From Spirodela intermedia (Eukaryota > Streptophyta > Magnoliopsida > Alismatales > Araceae), in assembly GCA_902729315.2 (NCBI GenBank), contig LR746270.1, positions 422,501-486,500 of the forward strand: 64,000 bases of DNA, in the 5' to 3' direction. The first letter of the stretch is position 1. Every line of letters begins with the position of its first letter. The notes beneath the pieces are model-generated. The model was not told the DNA's origin and searched no databases. It saw only the letters and a list, made by a program, of their open reading frames with translations. The translations under genes were made by a program, and so were the position numbers. Below are positions 10,118 through 22,700 of this stretch, piece by piece.

Positions 10118-13100
10118 ATGTCGAAGGATCCGGCGTCGGCATCGAGCTCCTCAGCGGCAGCGTCCCAGCACGCGTCCTACAGCGCAGCGCAGTACTTTCC
10201 GGTGCCGTTCCACCTGCAGAAGGCCGATCACCCGGCGACTTCCCAACCCCAGGCCCTGTCGCAGCAGTATCCGAAGCCCTATATCCCACCGCCACAGGGG
10301 CCGCTGCCGCCAGTCAAGGTCCCGGCGGCAGCACCCGTCTACGGTGCCGCTTATCCTGCCGCGACGCCGGCAGCACCTGGAGTATATGCTCTGCCTCAGT
10401 ATCAGCAGGTGAGACGTCTCGCATTTTATTTCTCTATTCTGCTCTTGGTGTTTCAGTTGTCATTGTGCTACGTGAATGACTAAGTGAAAGAGATCAAAAG
10501 GTCCTTTCACGGAGAAATTGAACTTATTGTCTTCAGTTACATCGTAGAAATTATAATTTGAAGAGACACTTAGATTTTAGGACATATTTCTGATATAGAA
10601 GCTTTAGGAGGGATTCATTGATCAAGATAACGAGAGTCGTCCTCCTGGTACCGGTGATACGATAAATAGATGCGCTTCTTCGGGTTATCTAATTACCATG
10701 ATGAACAACTTTGATTTTCTTTTTCCTAAAAAATTGATCGGTCACTGTGATGGCATCATGCAACACATCTCTCAGTGAATTGTATGAAAATTTCTATTCA
10801 GTGAGTGTTCTGCTTTGCGTGCACACTTATTGCTAATTCTTCAGACATTTGTAAGATTTCTGTTGGCGTAGATGGCCAAAAATTCGGTGTTGTCTATTCA
10901 CCATCGATAGTTCTTAATTCAAGAACATCATTAACCCTACTTATTCGATACAGAAGTTCCCTTGTAGAAGGCAAGGACAATCCAAAATTGAGCTTCAACA
11001 ACAAGTATTACAGAGGTTTGTGCTGAAGCATCGCCACATTCATCTGGTGAAAATGAAATCAATTGAAAACTCCATGTAAGTTACCATCAGTACGTTGCTG
11101 ATTAAAATCAAGTGGTAGTTCGATTTCCTTTTAAGAGTTCATGTGCAAAAAAGAGTCTGTTGGTTGGGAATAATGTGTTTACAGTTCATTGGTCCTTTGG
11201 AAACAATCGCAGTGTATAAGATGGCAGAGATTTTTGTTGAATGAGAGCTTGAGAAAGAGATCTTGGACAGTGGATTGGAAGGAACTGCTTTTGTCATTTA
11301 TTTCAGATGCAGACCAACTTAGCCTGGTCGATTGGTTGTGCTGCGCAAAATAATCTTCTTCCCAATTTGGGACTAATTATGAAATAGCAAGCCTAGGTCA
11401 CTCATTTCTGACATGAAAGATTTTAAATTTTAATGCGTTCCCAAGAGCTCTTTTTATATAAAAGAGTGCGGACAGCCGCAATATTAGTCCATTTTCCTTT
11501 GAAGATATATCTTTAGCTTTTCTTTTTGTTTTCTACTAGTCGAGCAGTTGAGGAGTCCAACCCATTTGTGTGAGCCCGGCTTGTGACTGAATAAATTATC
11601 TTGTAGCTGCTCGAACGGGATGTCACAATATTGGTGAGGAGTATATAGTTTTACCTTACAATTTTATAAAGTAGGATCGCTGGAAGCTCGCAAATGTTTG
11701 ATTTTAAGACTGTAATTACAATTATTTCGGTTGGGAGCACGTGTAAGTGAACCTCCATTGTGATTTCCTCTGGAGTCATGTTATTCTGTCTAGTAAATAT
11801 AAACCTGCAAACCCTATGTTCTGCTTGCACTTCTTCTGGCTATTTCTAGGCTCAAGAGTATCACGATTGAGCTCACAAGTTGCCACCGCGTCTCATGGTT
11901 TTCTGTATGCGTCCATTATTAGCTCCGAGTTTGTGATTTGTGTAGTGGTTCATCCTTCAAGAAGGTAAAACTTTCTTAAACAGTTGGCCATTTGATCCAA
12001 CAGGCACAACAGTTGTTTCAACGGGATGCGCAGACCATCACACCAGAAGCTCTTGAGAGCGTGAAAGCGGCTTTGGCAAGCAGTGAGGTTGACCACAAGA
12101 CTGAAACGAAGAAGAAGGCCATACCTCGCAAAGCAGCCGGTCAAACTTGGGATGACCCGACATTAACAGAGTGGCCAGAGAGTACGTCCTCCAAGGGATT
12201 TTAATCCCCTCAACTTTCCTTAATTTCTGTGAAATAGACGAGCTCACTTTCTTGTCACACCTTCCTGCTCAACGCAGATGACTTCCGTTTATTCTGTGGG
12301 GATCTCGGCAACGAAGTCAACGACGACGTCCTCTCAAAGGCATTCTCGAGATTCCCCTCTTTCAATATGGCAAAGGTTAGCTCCTTCTTCCTCTCACGCT
12401 TCTTCTTCTTCTTCCCTCATGTGATGAAAGAAATCGGGCAGGAAACCTGACGATCTACGTCCCGATGGGTTTCCTGTGATCCGCGATCCCTTCTTTCACT
12501 GTTATCAGTACATTTTCTGTTCTCCTCCCTGGAGCAGCAGAGCTTCAAACCCTGCGTTGACCTTCTCCTTACTCCAGGTGGTCAGAGACAAGAGGACCGG
12601 CAAAACCCGGGGCTATGGATTTGTCAGCTTCGGCAACCCGGCCGACCTCGCAGCAGCGCTAAAAGAAATGAACGGTATGCATATATGTCTCCTGGAGGGT
12701 TCCACGATGTTCCAGCAGAGCGAATTGGTCGCCGATGAACTGATCCACTGTCCATTGGCCGTCGATCTATTTCAGGCAAGTATGTGGGTAATCGCCCGAT
12801 TAAGCTCCGGAAGAGCACCTGGAAGGAAAGGACGGATGTTGAAGCCCTGGAGAGGCAGAAGGTAACCCAGATTCTCCTTCTTCCTAAAACATGCTTCTTT
12901 TCGGCATGTTACTAGGCGTTGACTAGTTATTTTCATACCCATTTCGGAATAGAACTCGCTTCTTTTTAGGGTATGATTTACCCTAAACCGGTAAATCTTA
13001 ATCTTAATGCTTCTTTGTACCAGTATGATAACCCCATCAGTCTTAACACCCCGTGAAGGCACCCAAGATTTTTCTTCCTAGAATTTCCTTCTTTCTTTTT

Positions 13101-13543
13101 TTTTTTAGCTAATCACTCGGAGGCGATCGAGATTTTTCAACCAAAAAAAAAAAAAAAAGCTGCTTTCTAGCTAGCTTATTATTCGCCAGTCGCCCAATGA
13201 TGTTAATATTCTTCTTCTTCCCTTTGGTCAGTTATCGGTACCTCGATTTTTATTTTTATTTTTATTTTTATTTTTATTTTTATTTTTATTTTTATTTTTA
13301 TTTTTATTTTGTTTTCCTTCGGAAGGCATGCTTCTTTCTAGCACATCATCCAACATTAGCCCGTCGATTCTGACATCCATCGAAGTGTAATCTAGGTTTT
13401 TTATTTATTTATTTATTTTAATTTTTCATCTGAAAATATGCTTCGTCAATTTATTCTTTAACATCGGTCGCCTATACTACCCCTCTTAGAACCACACCTA
13501 TAAGAAGCAGAAGCAGGCGAAGAGGGGGATCCTGCACAAGTGA
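10118..13543 (+). CDS. RBM42: RBM42-type RNA-binding protein with one C-terminal RRM
   Basis: Six exons: 10118-10408, 12004-12181, 12278-12375, 12578-12674, 12776-12861 and 13490-13543. The product is 267 residues and all introns are GT–AG. The N-terminal third is low-complexity Pro/Ala/Gln/Tyr. Residues 98-156 include the conserved AGQTWDDPTLTEWPE linker. The RRM follows, with RNP2 around LFCGDL (161-166) and RNP1 RGYGFVSF (200-207). After the RRM come STWKERTDVEALERQK and a basic tail ending in GILHK. This architecture and C-terminus are those of RBM42, which in animals binds hnRNP K and p21 mRNA and is found in stress granules and the spliceosome. The first ATG in frame is at 10118; an apparent earlier start at 10103 is TTG. 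The 1.6-kb first intron shows no other gene. Confidence 0.93.
13246..13310. repeat. (TTTTTA)n hexanucleotide array in RBM42 last intron
   Basis: About eleven copies of a T-rich six-base unit, oriented T-rich on the RBM42 sense strand, about 180 nt upstream of the final acceptor. Confidence 0.9.
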
Positions 13544-14482
13544 GACGGCTCCTCGTCCGCTCCGATCTCGTCTTCCCGCGGCCGCACCCCAAGGGCCCAC
13601 CTCGACTTCATCAGTTCTTGGAGAGCGCTGGGTCAATGCTTCTAGGGTTCGGCGTTGACCCGGCCTTTGCCCCTCGATGTGTGTGTAGCCTGGAAACCTT
13701 GTTTTCGAAGAATATTATACACCGCGGGTTGGTAGATTCTTGAATTGGAATGGAATTTCGTCACTCTTCATTGTCAGTGGCCCGCACCGACCCTGAAGGT
13801 AGTAGGGTAACGAGGTAGAGAGAGAGAGAGAGAGAGAGAGAGTAGGTCAAGGGAGGGTTGGGACCAGTCCGAGATGGAGTCCAGGCACATGCTTACTCAT
13901 CACGCAGCTGGTGGAGAGCTCGGAGAAATAAATTCGGAAAGAAAAGTGGATCCCTCCGATGCGTGCGTTGACTAAAGCCCCTGATTTTCTCTCTCTACGT
14001 TCACTGCAGAGATCTGTGATTCGGAGGTAGGAGAGTGGCGGATCCGCGGGGAAGAGTACAGCGGGCACGCAAATTAAATAATAGCTCTCTTATTTACTCC
14101 ATGGATCTTAATGGGGTGACAGAGACATGAGCCGTTGACCAATGGGAGGAAGAAGACAGAGAGGTAGTAAGAAGATTCCCCTTTCCGAGATCCCTCCGAT
14201 GCGTTGACAAAAGCACCGGAATCTCTCTCCACATTCACTCAGATCTGTTATCGGAAGGTACGAGAAGGTAAGAGAGCAGGCACGCAGATTAAAAAAAATA
14301 GGCACTCTTATTTACTCCAGGGGGGAGGGGGAGGGAGACCTTAATGGCATTGACGGAGACATAACCCGTTGACCAATGGGAGGAGGAAGACAAAGAGATA
14401 GTAAGACGATGCCCGCTTCGGACATCCGCAGGGAAACCAAAAACGGAAGTGAAAGGGAGCGTTGACCCGGAGAAGTGGGGAG
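13544..14482. other. Intergenic between convergent RBM42 and PMT
   Basis: Holds the 3' untranslated regions of both genes, an AG run (13817-13842) and a diverged tandem duplication described separately. No coding potential recognised. Confidence 0.6.
13930..14400. repeat. Diverged tandem duplication, unit about 235-240 bp
   Basis: Two side-by-side copies share anchors in the same order: GATCCCTCCGATGCG (13949 and 14189), CTCTTATTTACTCCA, and CGTTGACCAATGGGAGGA (14133 and 14367). Offsets of 240 and 234 bp between anchors give the unit size and show small indels. Confidence 0.75.
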
Positions 14483-14827
14483 CTAAGCGGAGACCCGGGA
14501 CTTCTGGACGAGGAGGATGAGCTCGTCGTCGGCCAGGTCGTGGTCAGCGTCGGCGCCGACGGCGGCGACGGTCTCCCAGCGCAGCGCCGCCAGGTACTTG
14601 TTGACGAACTCCAGCGCGGGCTTCTTGTCCCTGAAGAGGGCGAACCCCGTGGGCCGGAGGATCCTGTCCATCTCCAGCAGCAGATCCTCGGGGCTGCACC
14701 CCCTCTTCTCCACCTCCGATACCACCTCCCACGCGTGCAGCAGGTCGTAAGTCCGAGGGTACGTCGAGTACGCCTCGCACCTGCCCCCCCAAGAAAGAAG
14801 GAAAGAAAGAAAGAAGAGAGAAAGTAA

Positions 14828-14859
<32 letters not shown>

Positions 14860-17185
14860 CGGGGGAGGGGGGGGGAGCTGACCAGTCGTGGACGCTGCCG
14901 ATGAGGCCGCGGTCGTAGACGACCTTGAGGTGGTGCTGCTCGTCCTCAGGGACGACGTTCATGACCCAGACGTCTCGGCGGCGAAGAGCGGCGGCGAAGG
15001 AGCCGAGATGGGCTCGCATGTCCATGATGTTCCTCAGGGTGTTGGTGCTGATCTTGGGGCTCAGCAGGTCCCAATACTTGTCCACCCTCTTCTGCCAGAC
15101 TGCCTGCGGCACCATTCCATCCACCAAAGGAAGAACACCGGACTCAATTCTTCTTTCTGTTTTTCCCAAAAAATTTAAAAAAAAAATGCACAATTTTTGG
15201 ATTCTAGAGAGAGAAGAGATCTAAGTTGACTCACCGTGTCCTTCTCGAATGTTTCACTGGAGATGTCGAGACTGGCGAGACGAGGGGGAGGAGAGGTCAA
15301 CCTTGCCGGCCATGGGGCCAGTCCACTGCCCTTGTCCCTCTGGGTCTCTGGTAGCGAAAATGATGATGATGATGGTGGTGGTCAACGACAGATTTGCAAT
15401 TAGAAATTAGCATTAAAAATAGTGAAGATTTGTGTAGAAAAACAACTACCCATAATTAGCATAATAATTAGTGAGTATTATAAACTCACCGGCAGGGTAG
15501 GGGGTGATGCAAGCCTGCATAGGGACTCCCCACACGGAGTCGGGATCGTCATCGGACTTGCACATAGGCGGCTGCGTGCCCGGTTCTCTGTTCATGTAGC
15601 AATCATTGGTCAAGGGTTTGACCCAGATTACAGTTTGATTCCTCTTGGCCGCGATTTTCCAGCACATCCGTTCGACGAGGGCGCTCATCTCCCTCCAGAT
15701 TCTAAGATCTTCTTCATCAGTAGCATATGCTTCGGGGGATGAGTAGGCAAAGTACCCTCCCGGCCTCAGCAGCCTGTCCAGCTCGAGCAGGAGGATCCCG
15801 TCTCTCTGCAGCCAATCAATCCTGCAACGAGAACAGTGGGCAAGCTCAAAGGACCTGCTAGGGTAAGGCAATCTCTTTGTGCCCAGCACTCCGAGATATG
15901 CTGGGATTCCCCTCTCGAGGGCGAACTGGATCTGGTTCTGGTGCACATCGTTGGGTGCCAGAGACATTGCAAGGATGTCAGAGGAGAGGAGGTATCCTCC
16001 AAAACTTGCTACACCACAGCCAACATCGAGAATGGTCCTGACTCTTCCTTCGTTGTTCAGATTATCGCCAGTGAAGTTGAGCATCTGTCGATCCAGTTCA
16101 AGCGAGATTATAAGAATTACTCTGGAAATTTTATCTACTAACTTCTCTAGGAAATGCAGACTTTAGAAAATAAATATATAAACAAATCTAAGACGTTATA
16201 AAAAGGAAAATATCTGGAAGGTGACGAGGAATGCACCACATTCAGAAAGGAGCAGGTGACAAATAAATTATTTAAGACGAGAGAGAGAGCGGAAATATAA
16301 AAATTATTTTCAATAAGAAGAAGAGAATTCCCCCGTCATTACTCTCTTAAAGAGCAGAGGCAAAACTTACGTTAGCGAGTGATGCAATATACTTGTCAGC
16401 TCCGTAGTGGAAGTGAGTCCCTCCCCCAGGGAATTCAATTTTGTCTCCTTTCACAACCATCCAGTTCTGATCAGACTTCTCATGTGCAAGGTGGGTGTGA
16501 GGTATATTTGCTTGCCAGACTTCGTCACGACTTTTCGGCCATTTAATTGGGACCTGTCAAAAATGTATTACCCATTGAGCAACATCGTAAACAATAAATG
16601 TCATGTAAGAAAATTGAATTTTTTTTTAAAAAGTGAGAAGCAGCATAACAGTACGACCTTGTATCCATGTGGTGGGGGTATCAAGCAATTAAACCTCCTC
16701 TCAGGAAGAGGGCAATGCCTCTCATAATGCTCCATCAGAGATAAATCAAGTTTCAACCGCATTTGAGTTATGTGATTTCTATCTAGACAGGGAATCAACT
16801 CGGAGTGACGATCATCACAGACCTGCAAAAAGCAGAAGCATACCCCATTAGTAAACGAAACTAATCATGAAACAAGAAAGAAAAAGTTGACCAACCGAAT
16901 ACTCACTGGAAAGCTCTTGGGGATGAAGTTGCTCTGACTCTCATCTTGCCCAAATAGAGGCAATTCTTCTTGTTTGCTGAGATGGTCATTATCTTCATCA
17001 CTACCCCACCCAAATGCCCTGACAGACTTGGTACCATATTCGAAAGAAGAAGCCCCACTGTTTTCACGGTTTCTAAAGAACCCATTGTTGTACAGAAGGA
17101 ATATAGTAAATCCCCCAACAACCAACAAGGAAGTCACCAACCGCTTTTTCTGGTTCCCATCACCTTTTCCCTTCACCTTGTCCAT
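14483..17185 (-). CDS. Probable methyltransferase PMT (QUA2/DUF248 family, Golgi)
   Basis: Seven exons: 17185-16907, 16822-16658, 16553-16371, 16084-15490, 15347-15235, 15103-14883 and 14780-14483. The product is 617 residues, normal for the family. A short basic cytosolic N-terminus (KKR) precedes a single transmembrane segment at about residues 16-32, giving the type II topology expected for Golgi enzymes. The SAM-binding motif ILDVGCG (227-233) is intact. It is followed by SLAPNDVHQNQIQFALERG, the CSRCRIDW segment and PGGYF, and a second Rossmann-like half contains NIMDMRAHLGSFAAAL and LLEMDRILRP. Plant members methylate homogalacturonan or related wall polysaccharides; the substrate of this one is not readable from sequence. 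It resembles the PMT1/3/8/9 side of the family from memory. Intron 6 is only 102 nt and contains a 29-nt CT run. An unspliced CT-rich leader near 18.0-18.4 kb may be its 5' untranslated exon. Confidence 0.93.
14831..14859. repeat. (AG)n run inside PMT intron 6
   Basis: Dinucleotide run occupying over a quarter of a 102-nt intron; it is CT on the transcribed-gene sense strand and lies upstream of the acceptor at 14781. Confidence 0.9.
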
Positions 17186-19781
17186 GATAGATTCAACACG
17201 TTCCCTTCTATTGAATTACTTCGAAAATAAGAAGATCCCAAAACCCAGAATAAGAATCTATCACTGACTCCCTATATTCCTCATAGCAATGCCGCTTCAA
17301 TTAGAACATTATCCTGCGATGAAAGATCGAAAGAAACCCGTTTATTCCCAGCTAAAAACATGAACAGTTCATATGGTACCTGATCCCTCATAGGATACTA
17401 AAACCATGCGCTAATTTCCAATAGAATAAATAACGTTTGTTTGCTCACTCAAAAAAGATTCTACGTTCAATTAATTTAATAAGACAAAGCAGATGTCAGC
17501 AAACGATATATTGGCAAGTGTAAGACATCATGTACCGTCGTCGTAGAAAAAGAACGATAGGTAAAACGAGCTTCAATAAATACCAGTTGAACCAATAATG
17601 GCATCGCCAACCGGTTTCTTTATCTAAAGCCACTACAAAGGTTAAAACAGATGAAGCCAGAAAGCGAACGACACTAAAACAAATAAGTACGCGTGTGAGA
17701 AGGATCATATTAAATGTCTGACGCTCCGCCACCAAAAGAAGATGAATAAAAGAGGAAAGTCCGGTAGAAGCGACCACTGGCCAAATCAGGAACGGTAATT
17801 CCGAAAGTATCCACCAAAACAAAACAAAAAAGCGACTTGTATTGTCTTTGTAACGCCTGAGTATCGACTCAACGAATGCACCTTTCCCATCCGAAATCAA
17901 AAAGAGAAGACAGTACTTTGTCCATCATAAGAATCATTGTTTCAGTCAAACAGACTACATCTGAGACGGAGTTCCGACGGCAAGGCCTCCCAGGAATGCG
18001 ATTCTCAACGTATGGAAGATCCAACCAAATTAGATAGAGAAAGAGAGACTCCTCTCCGCCGCGCGTAGACTCCCGAGCCAGACAACTCATAGAGTTGCAT
18101 CGGTACGGATCTGAGCTAATGAGCTCGACAGGGGGGTGGCAGCCTCCCCTCGGACTCGATCCGCCCGGGCCGACGACAGAAGCTGGCGCCCACCGAACGG
18201 GGACGCAGAAAACGCGGGAGAGACAAACACATTACAGATTTGCAAAGCTGTCGGCAAAGGAAACTCTACCAGAAGCGGCACCAGATCTTCGAGGGCGCCG
18301 TCGGGAATGAACCACAAGATTTCGGCGGCGATCGAGACAGGAGACGGAGAATGAGACGGGACGGGAGTGGGGGGGAAGTAATCGCAGATCTGAGTTAAAA
18401 TAGGAGAAAAGAATGGTGACAAACTCAGATAGAGAGAGAAAGAGGGAGAAAGAGAGAGGATAGGCGCTTAACAAAATTAAATAAAAGTCAGTACTGGTGA
18501 ATATTTTAAATATGTATGGGTTTATCAGTCATTTTCCTGCAAGAGCGGAACACCGACAACACTGCACCTGGGACTCTGTCGGCACGCTCCCCCTCCCCCC
18601 CTCACACATATTTCAAGAAGTTACTAGATTCTATATAAATCTGCCACATGATTCCCGCAAACGCCGCCCATCGATTTTCATCGTACGTTGCATCGCGTTT
18701 AGATCATCTTTCAGATCATAAATGCTTAGAGGATACAGCAAAAATGCTGTTAATGGGCCTACAAGTTCCACCCGTCGGCCCATTTACTCCGAAAGTCTGA
18801 ATCTGAGCCCAAAAAGACTGGGTCGTTGTCCATACCCGGGCCGACCGATTGATGACGCAAATCATAAACCAGAGCACGAGCTATCGGAAAATAAATTAAA
18901 ATAAATATTTAAAAAATCACATAAATTATTGGATTGGGGTGTGTTCATGGAAGGGCCCATGAGCCGACGTGGACGGACCTGCCCACCTGGATAATTCAGG
19001 GTTTTTTCCCGCTATTTTTGAGCCTGCAACTGTGAGAAGTACCCGTCCTCGTCAGCATGTGTATGGTTTGTAGGTGGTCAGTGAGATGGGATTATTGTCG
19101 GTGACCAAAGCAATCGTGTCATGTCAACACTGCGCTGTCAAGTCAGCGGCCCTCGAGGGACCTCACCCGGCTGTTATGCCCCAACTGGAAGCTTTTGAAT
19201 AGTTAACGGAATAGTCATGCGCCATGTCGACTCCCGCGTGCCACATCAGCAGAGGCTCCAATGTGCCGCCCCTCATCAGCATGATGGATCGCCTCTCCTA
19301 CGTGTCTCCAGTATGAAACTCGTAGTATATAATGCAAAAAGAATCGTGCCATCATCAGCATGGAGGATCCTCTCTTATCCGCCACGTTGGACAAGTGTAA
19401 GTAATAAATATACAAAGTTTCCTGCTCTGAATAAGTGGGCCCGGGCCATCTTGCTGATGTGGCAGCTCCATGTTGCCACGGATCGACCGCTGAAATACAA
19501 ACAAGCAACAACCGAGTTTTTTTTTCCTTTTTGCTCTTTTTTTAATGCGGAAGAAAAAAAGAAAAAAGAAGAAAAAAAAGAAAAAAGAAGAAAAAAAAGA
19601 AAAAAGAGATGGGAAAGGTGACTAAAGAGAAGAACAAGATTTATTTTTTATTTTAAAAAAAAAACTAAACTATTATGGAAGGGTGAAATAGGGGGAAGAA
19701 ACATTATGCTGCTGGCATGAAATACCTAAACTATTTTTCAATGACCCTCTTGATAATTCTACCCAGACAGCTGACTTCCAG
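17186..19781. other. PMT 5' leader and promoter, then intergenic
   Basis: From 17186 to about 18.46 kb the minus strand looks like a PMT leader containing an intron, with a CT-rich possible first exon near 18.1-18.4 kb. Site II cores GGCCCA/TGGGCC lie at 18754-18759, 18777-18782 and 18954-18959. From about 19.5 to 19.66 kb the sequence is an A-rich GAAAAA-type tract. No further gene is supported; the right end is the 3' untranslated region of the transporter. Confidence 0.5.
18754..18959 (-). promoter_or_regulatory. Site II cluster upstream of PMT
   Basis: Three TGGGCC/GGCCCA cores within 206 bp (18754, 18777, 18954), about 300-500 bp upstream of the presumed PMT transcript start. Assignment to PMT is by position only. 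Confidence 0.45.
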
Positions 19782-22700
19782 CTAGCTGACGATGCCTGAC
19801 AGCGTGACCGCAGCGAAGACGAAGAAGAGGAGCCCTCCAACGTAGGCGATGACCTGCAAAAGAGCAAGGCAGAAGCAAAAATGACCTCTTTTTGAGGGTC
19901 GCTGGGTGGGGGGTGGGTGCAGATATCAAAACCTGTTCTTGCCACGTGGCCCCAACCCAGAGCCCCATTTCACTCTTCAGGCCCGGTACTGGATCTAGGC
20001 CATGCAGGGGACACTAGTCTGCAAGCCACCTCATGTTTATATTCCTTTTTTTTTTTTTTCCATTTTTGTCAGACGGGGGTGTTGTCTTATTCTGTATCTA
20101 ATTCCAAATTCCTCCATTTTTCCCTTTATTTTTTTTTCCATTTTTGGCAGATGCAGCAGCTTTATCGGGTCTGGCATTTCCCTTCTTTTTTTTTCTTTTT
20201 TTTTTTTTAATTTCATCAAGTAGCATTTCTGACACATTCAAGACTACATATAATGAAAGTAAGAGCTAACCTTCTCGGAGAAAAATGTGCCTAATAAGGA
20301 TCCCCCCACAACTGCAAGCTGCAAGAGCGAAATAAATATAAATGCCAAATAAATTACACTAATCATCAAATAAGTTCATTTAAAGCTTTAAATAATATTT
20401 AAAGCTTAGTCTCACCAAGGTTGCAGCGGCATGGCCGGCCAGGGCGCCCCCCACGACACCAAGCGGCGAAGAAGCTGCAGCAAGTGCTGCACAGAGCAAA
20501 AAAGAAGCAAAAAAAATGAGAGTTATAAAAACATAGAATGTTGTGATTGATAGAACATTCCCGAGCATTTAACAGCAGTATGTTCAATAAAAATAAAAAA
20601 AATAAAAAAAAATGTTCAATAAAAATAAAAATAAAATGAACGAAAAAATACCTATGGTGGAAAAAAATGATTTATCGCCCCATTCGGCGACAAAAACCAG
20701 GGCAAAAGTACTGATCACGGTGCTAGCTGCAGCCACAATTCCTGCACCACTCCCTGATACATCGGCGATCGCAAGCTCCGCCTGGTTGAAAATCAGGAAC
20801 CAATCACAACAGTCAAGAAAATGAAGTGCTGAGGTTATAAAAAAAAGCCTAAAAGCTCCAAAAATAATGAAGAGCCTTCTTCACATATTATGTTCTTAAG
20901 TGGAAGATGCTGGACGGGTAAAAGAAGTTGTCATTTGATTTCGTATAGGCAACGTCTATGAACCATGTGCAACTGTTCTTGATAAATTAACTCATCAACG
21001 AAACCATCTGAGATTAAAAATAAAAATAAAAGTAGGTGTTGCCCCTCATACAGATTTATTTTAAAAATAAATTCAGCATGCGAACTCACCTCCTCCTTTT
21101 CCCCTTGAGCCTTTGAACCATCACTTGAAGAAGCATCGATTAGAGTGGAAACCCCAAAATAAACCTGGCATGTCTAACGATTAGAACCCCACCCATCGAG
21201 CATTTCACTGGAGTAAGATGTGCTACAACGAATATCTGAAGGTTGTAAACGGAAAAAAAAAAAAAAAGAAATTTGCTAAGCTTTGCTTTACAAGCTTTAG
21301 TTTAGCATATTATGGGTCAGAAGTGTTACCAGTAGGCAGACTGCTGCAATATCATCAACGGGCAAATCTGTTTCACCAAACCTACCACAGGGTTTTCACA
21401 TCACGTTAAAGGTACGTCTTAGATAGCTTCCTATATATTATCTGGGAGGATAATGTAGCATGAGACAGCCATCAGTGAGATACCATCCCCATGGGAGAAC
21501 AAAACCACTACCTGAACGGTAGGATGTCATCCACATAATGAAATGTACGTCCAAGAATGACGGATATGATGGTCATCACCCTGCAGAAGAAAATGATTAC
21601 TGGCATTATCAGCACGGTTGAGCTCTCAAAGAAAAAAGAAAAAAAAAAACTGATCTCATTTTAAAAAATTAGCCAGCATATAACTCATTTGGTCATCCTG
21701 TCCGATGACATTTAGTCAGTACAGATGATTGAATTAATCTTGTTATGGTCTGGAAGAAAGTAGAACTAGAATTTCTTATAAATTTTATAAAATTAAAGAG
21801 AATCACAAGCATGAGAAGTATCATCACTTCTGGAATAGTGGAAGACCGAGGACATTGGACAAGAATTTTTTCGCCTGCTACACGCAAGGAATAATAGACC
21901 ATGGGAAAGAAAACCATCAAATAGCTATCAATGCCTTTTATGTATAATTGCTTGCTCACATCTTCATGTATGCAATGTCATCAGAAAGTCATATACTTTC
22001 TTCTAGACAGCAGCACCACAAAATTAAGAACCCCACCCACACCCCACACCCCCAAAAAAACACAAAATTAAGATACAAGTCTGCAAACACCAAGGTCCTC
22101 TGTTGAACATCAAGTCTACATCGACGAAGTTGAAGAAAACACATACCTATGAATAATTAATCGAGTAATAAGTTGAAAACCAGTAAAGAACATGCCAAAA
22201 AACTCATGAAGATACTTACCCAAGTGCACCAAACGTGCCCAGAAAGACAACAAGGGCAGAATTTCGGGCAGCCAAAAGAGCCTGCTCAAAGTAAGGGTTG
22301 ACAACATTAAAATTTTGACACGATTAATAATATTTTTTTAGTATATTATTTTGAGGATTTTACTTGATCTTTCGTACGAAAAAAGAAAATATTTCCAAAG
22401 AACAAAAGCTGTAACATCTCATGAGATTGACATATGAGGGCGGATTCTTCTTGCATGTTAAACTGCAAAATATTTTTTTCCTAGTAAACTAAATAATGAG
22501 GTACATATTGCACAGCAGGATATGCACAACTAGAGGCCAATGATATCAGGCGGGGTAGGAATTATAGGCCTTCCTCTCCATATAGTTATATGCTCATATG
22601 GAGACTTTGGAAAGAGAACTCCAACTCAAAATTCAACAATATGTATCTGTCTCATAACTAAACATTGCATAGGACTATATATAAAGGATTTGATTCAATT

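Noticed and set aside
10697-10790. Possible snoRNA in RBM42 intron 1
   Set aside because: A C-box-like ATGATGA is present but no D box at a suitable distance.
14517-15224. Plus-strand open frames across the PMT exons
   Set aside because: Shadows of a GC-rich minus-strand coding sequence whose protein is clearly recognised.
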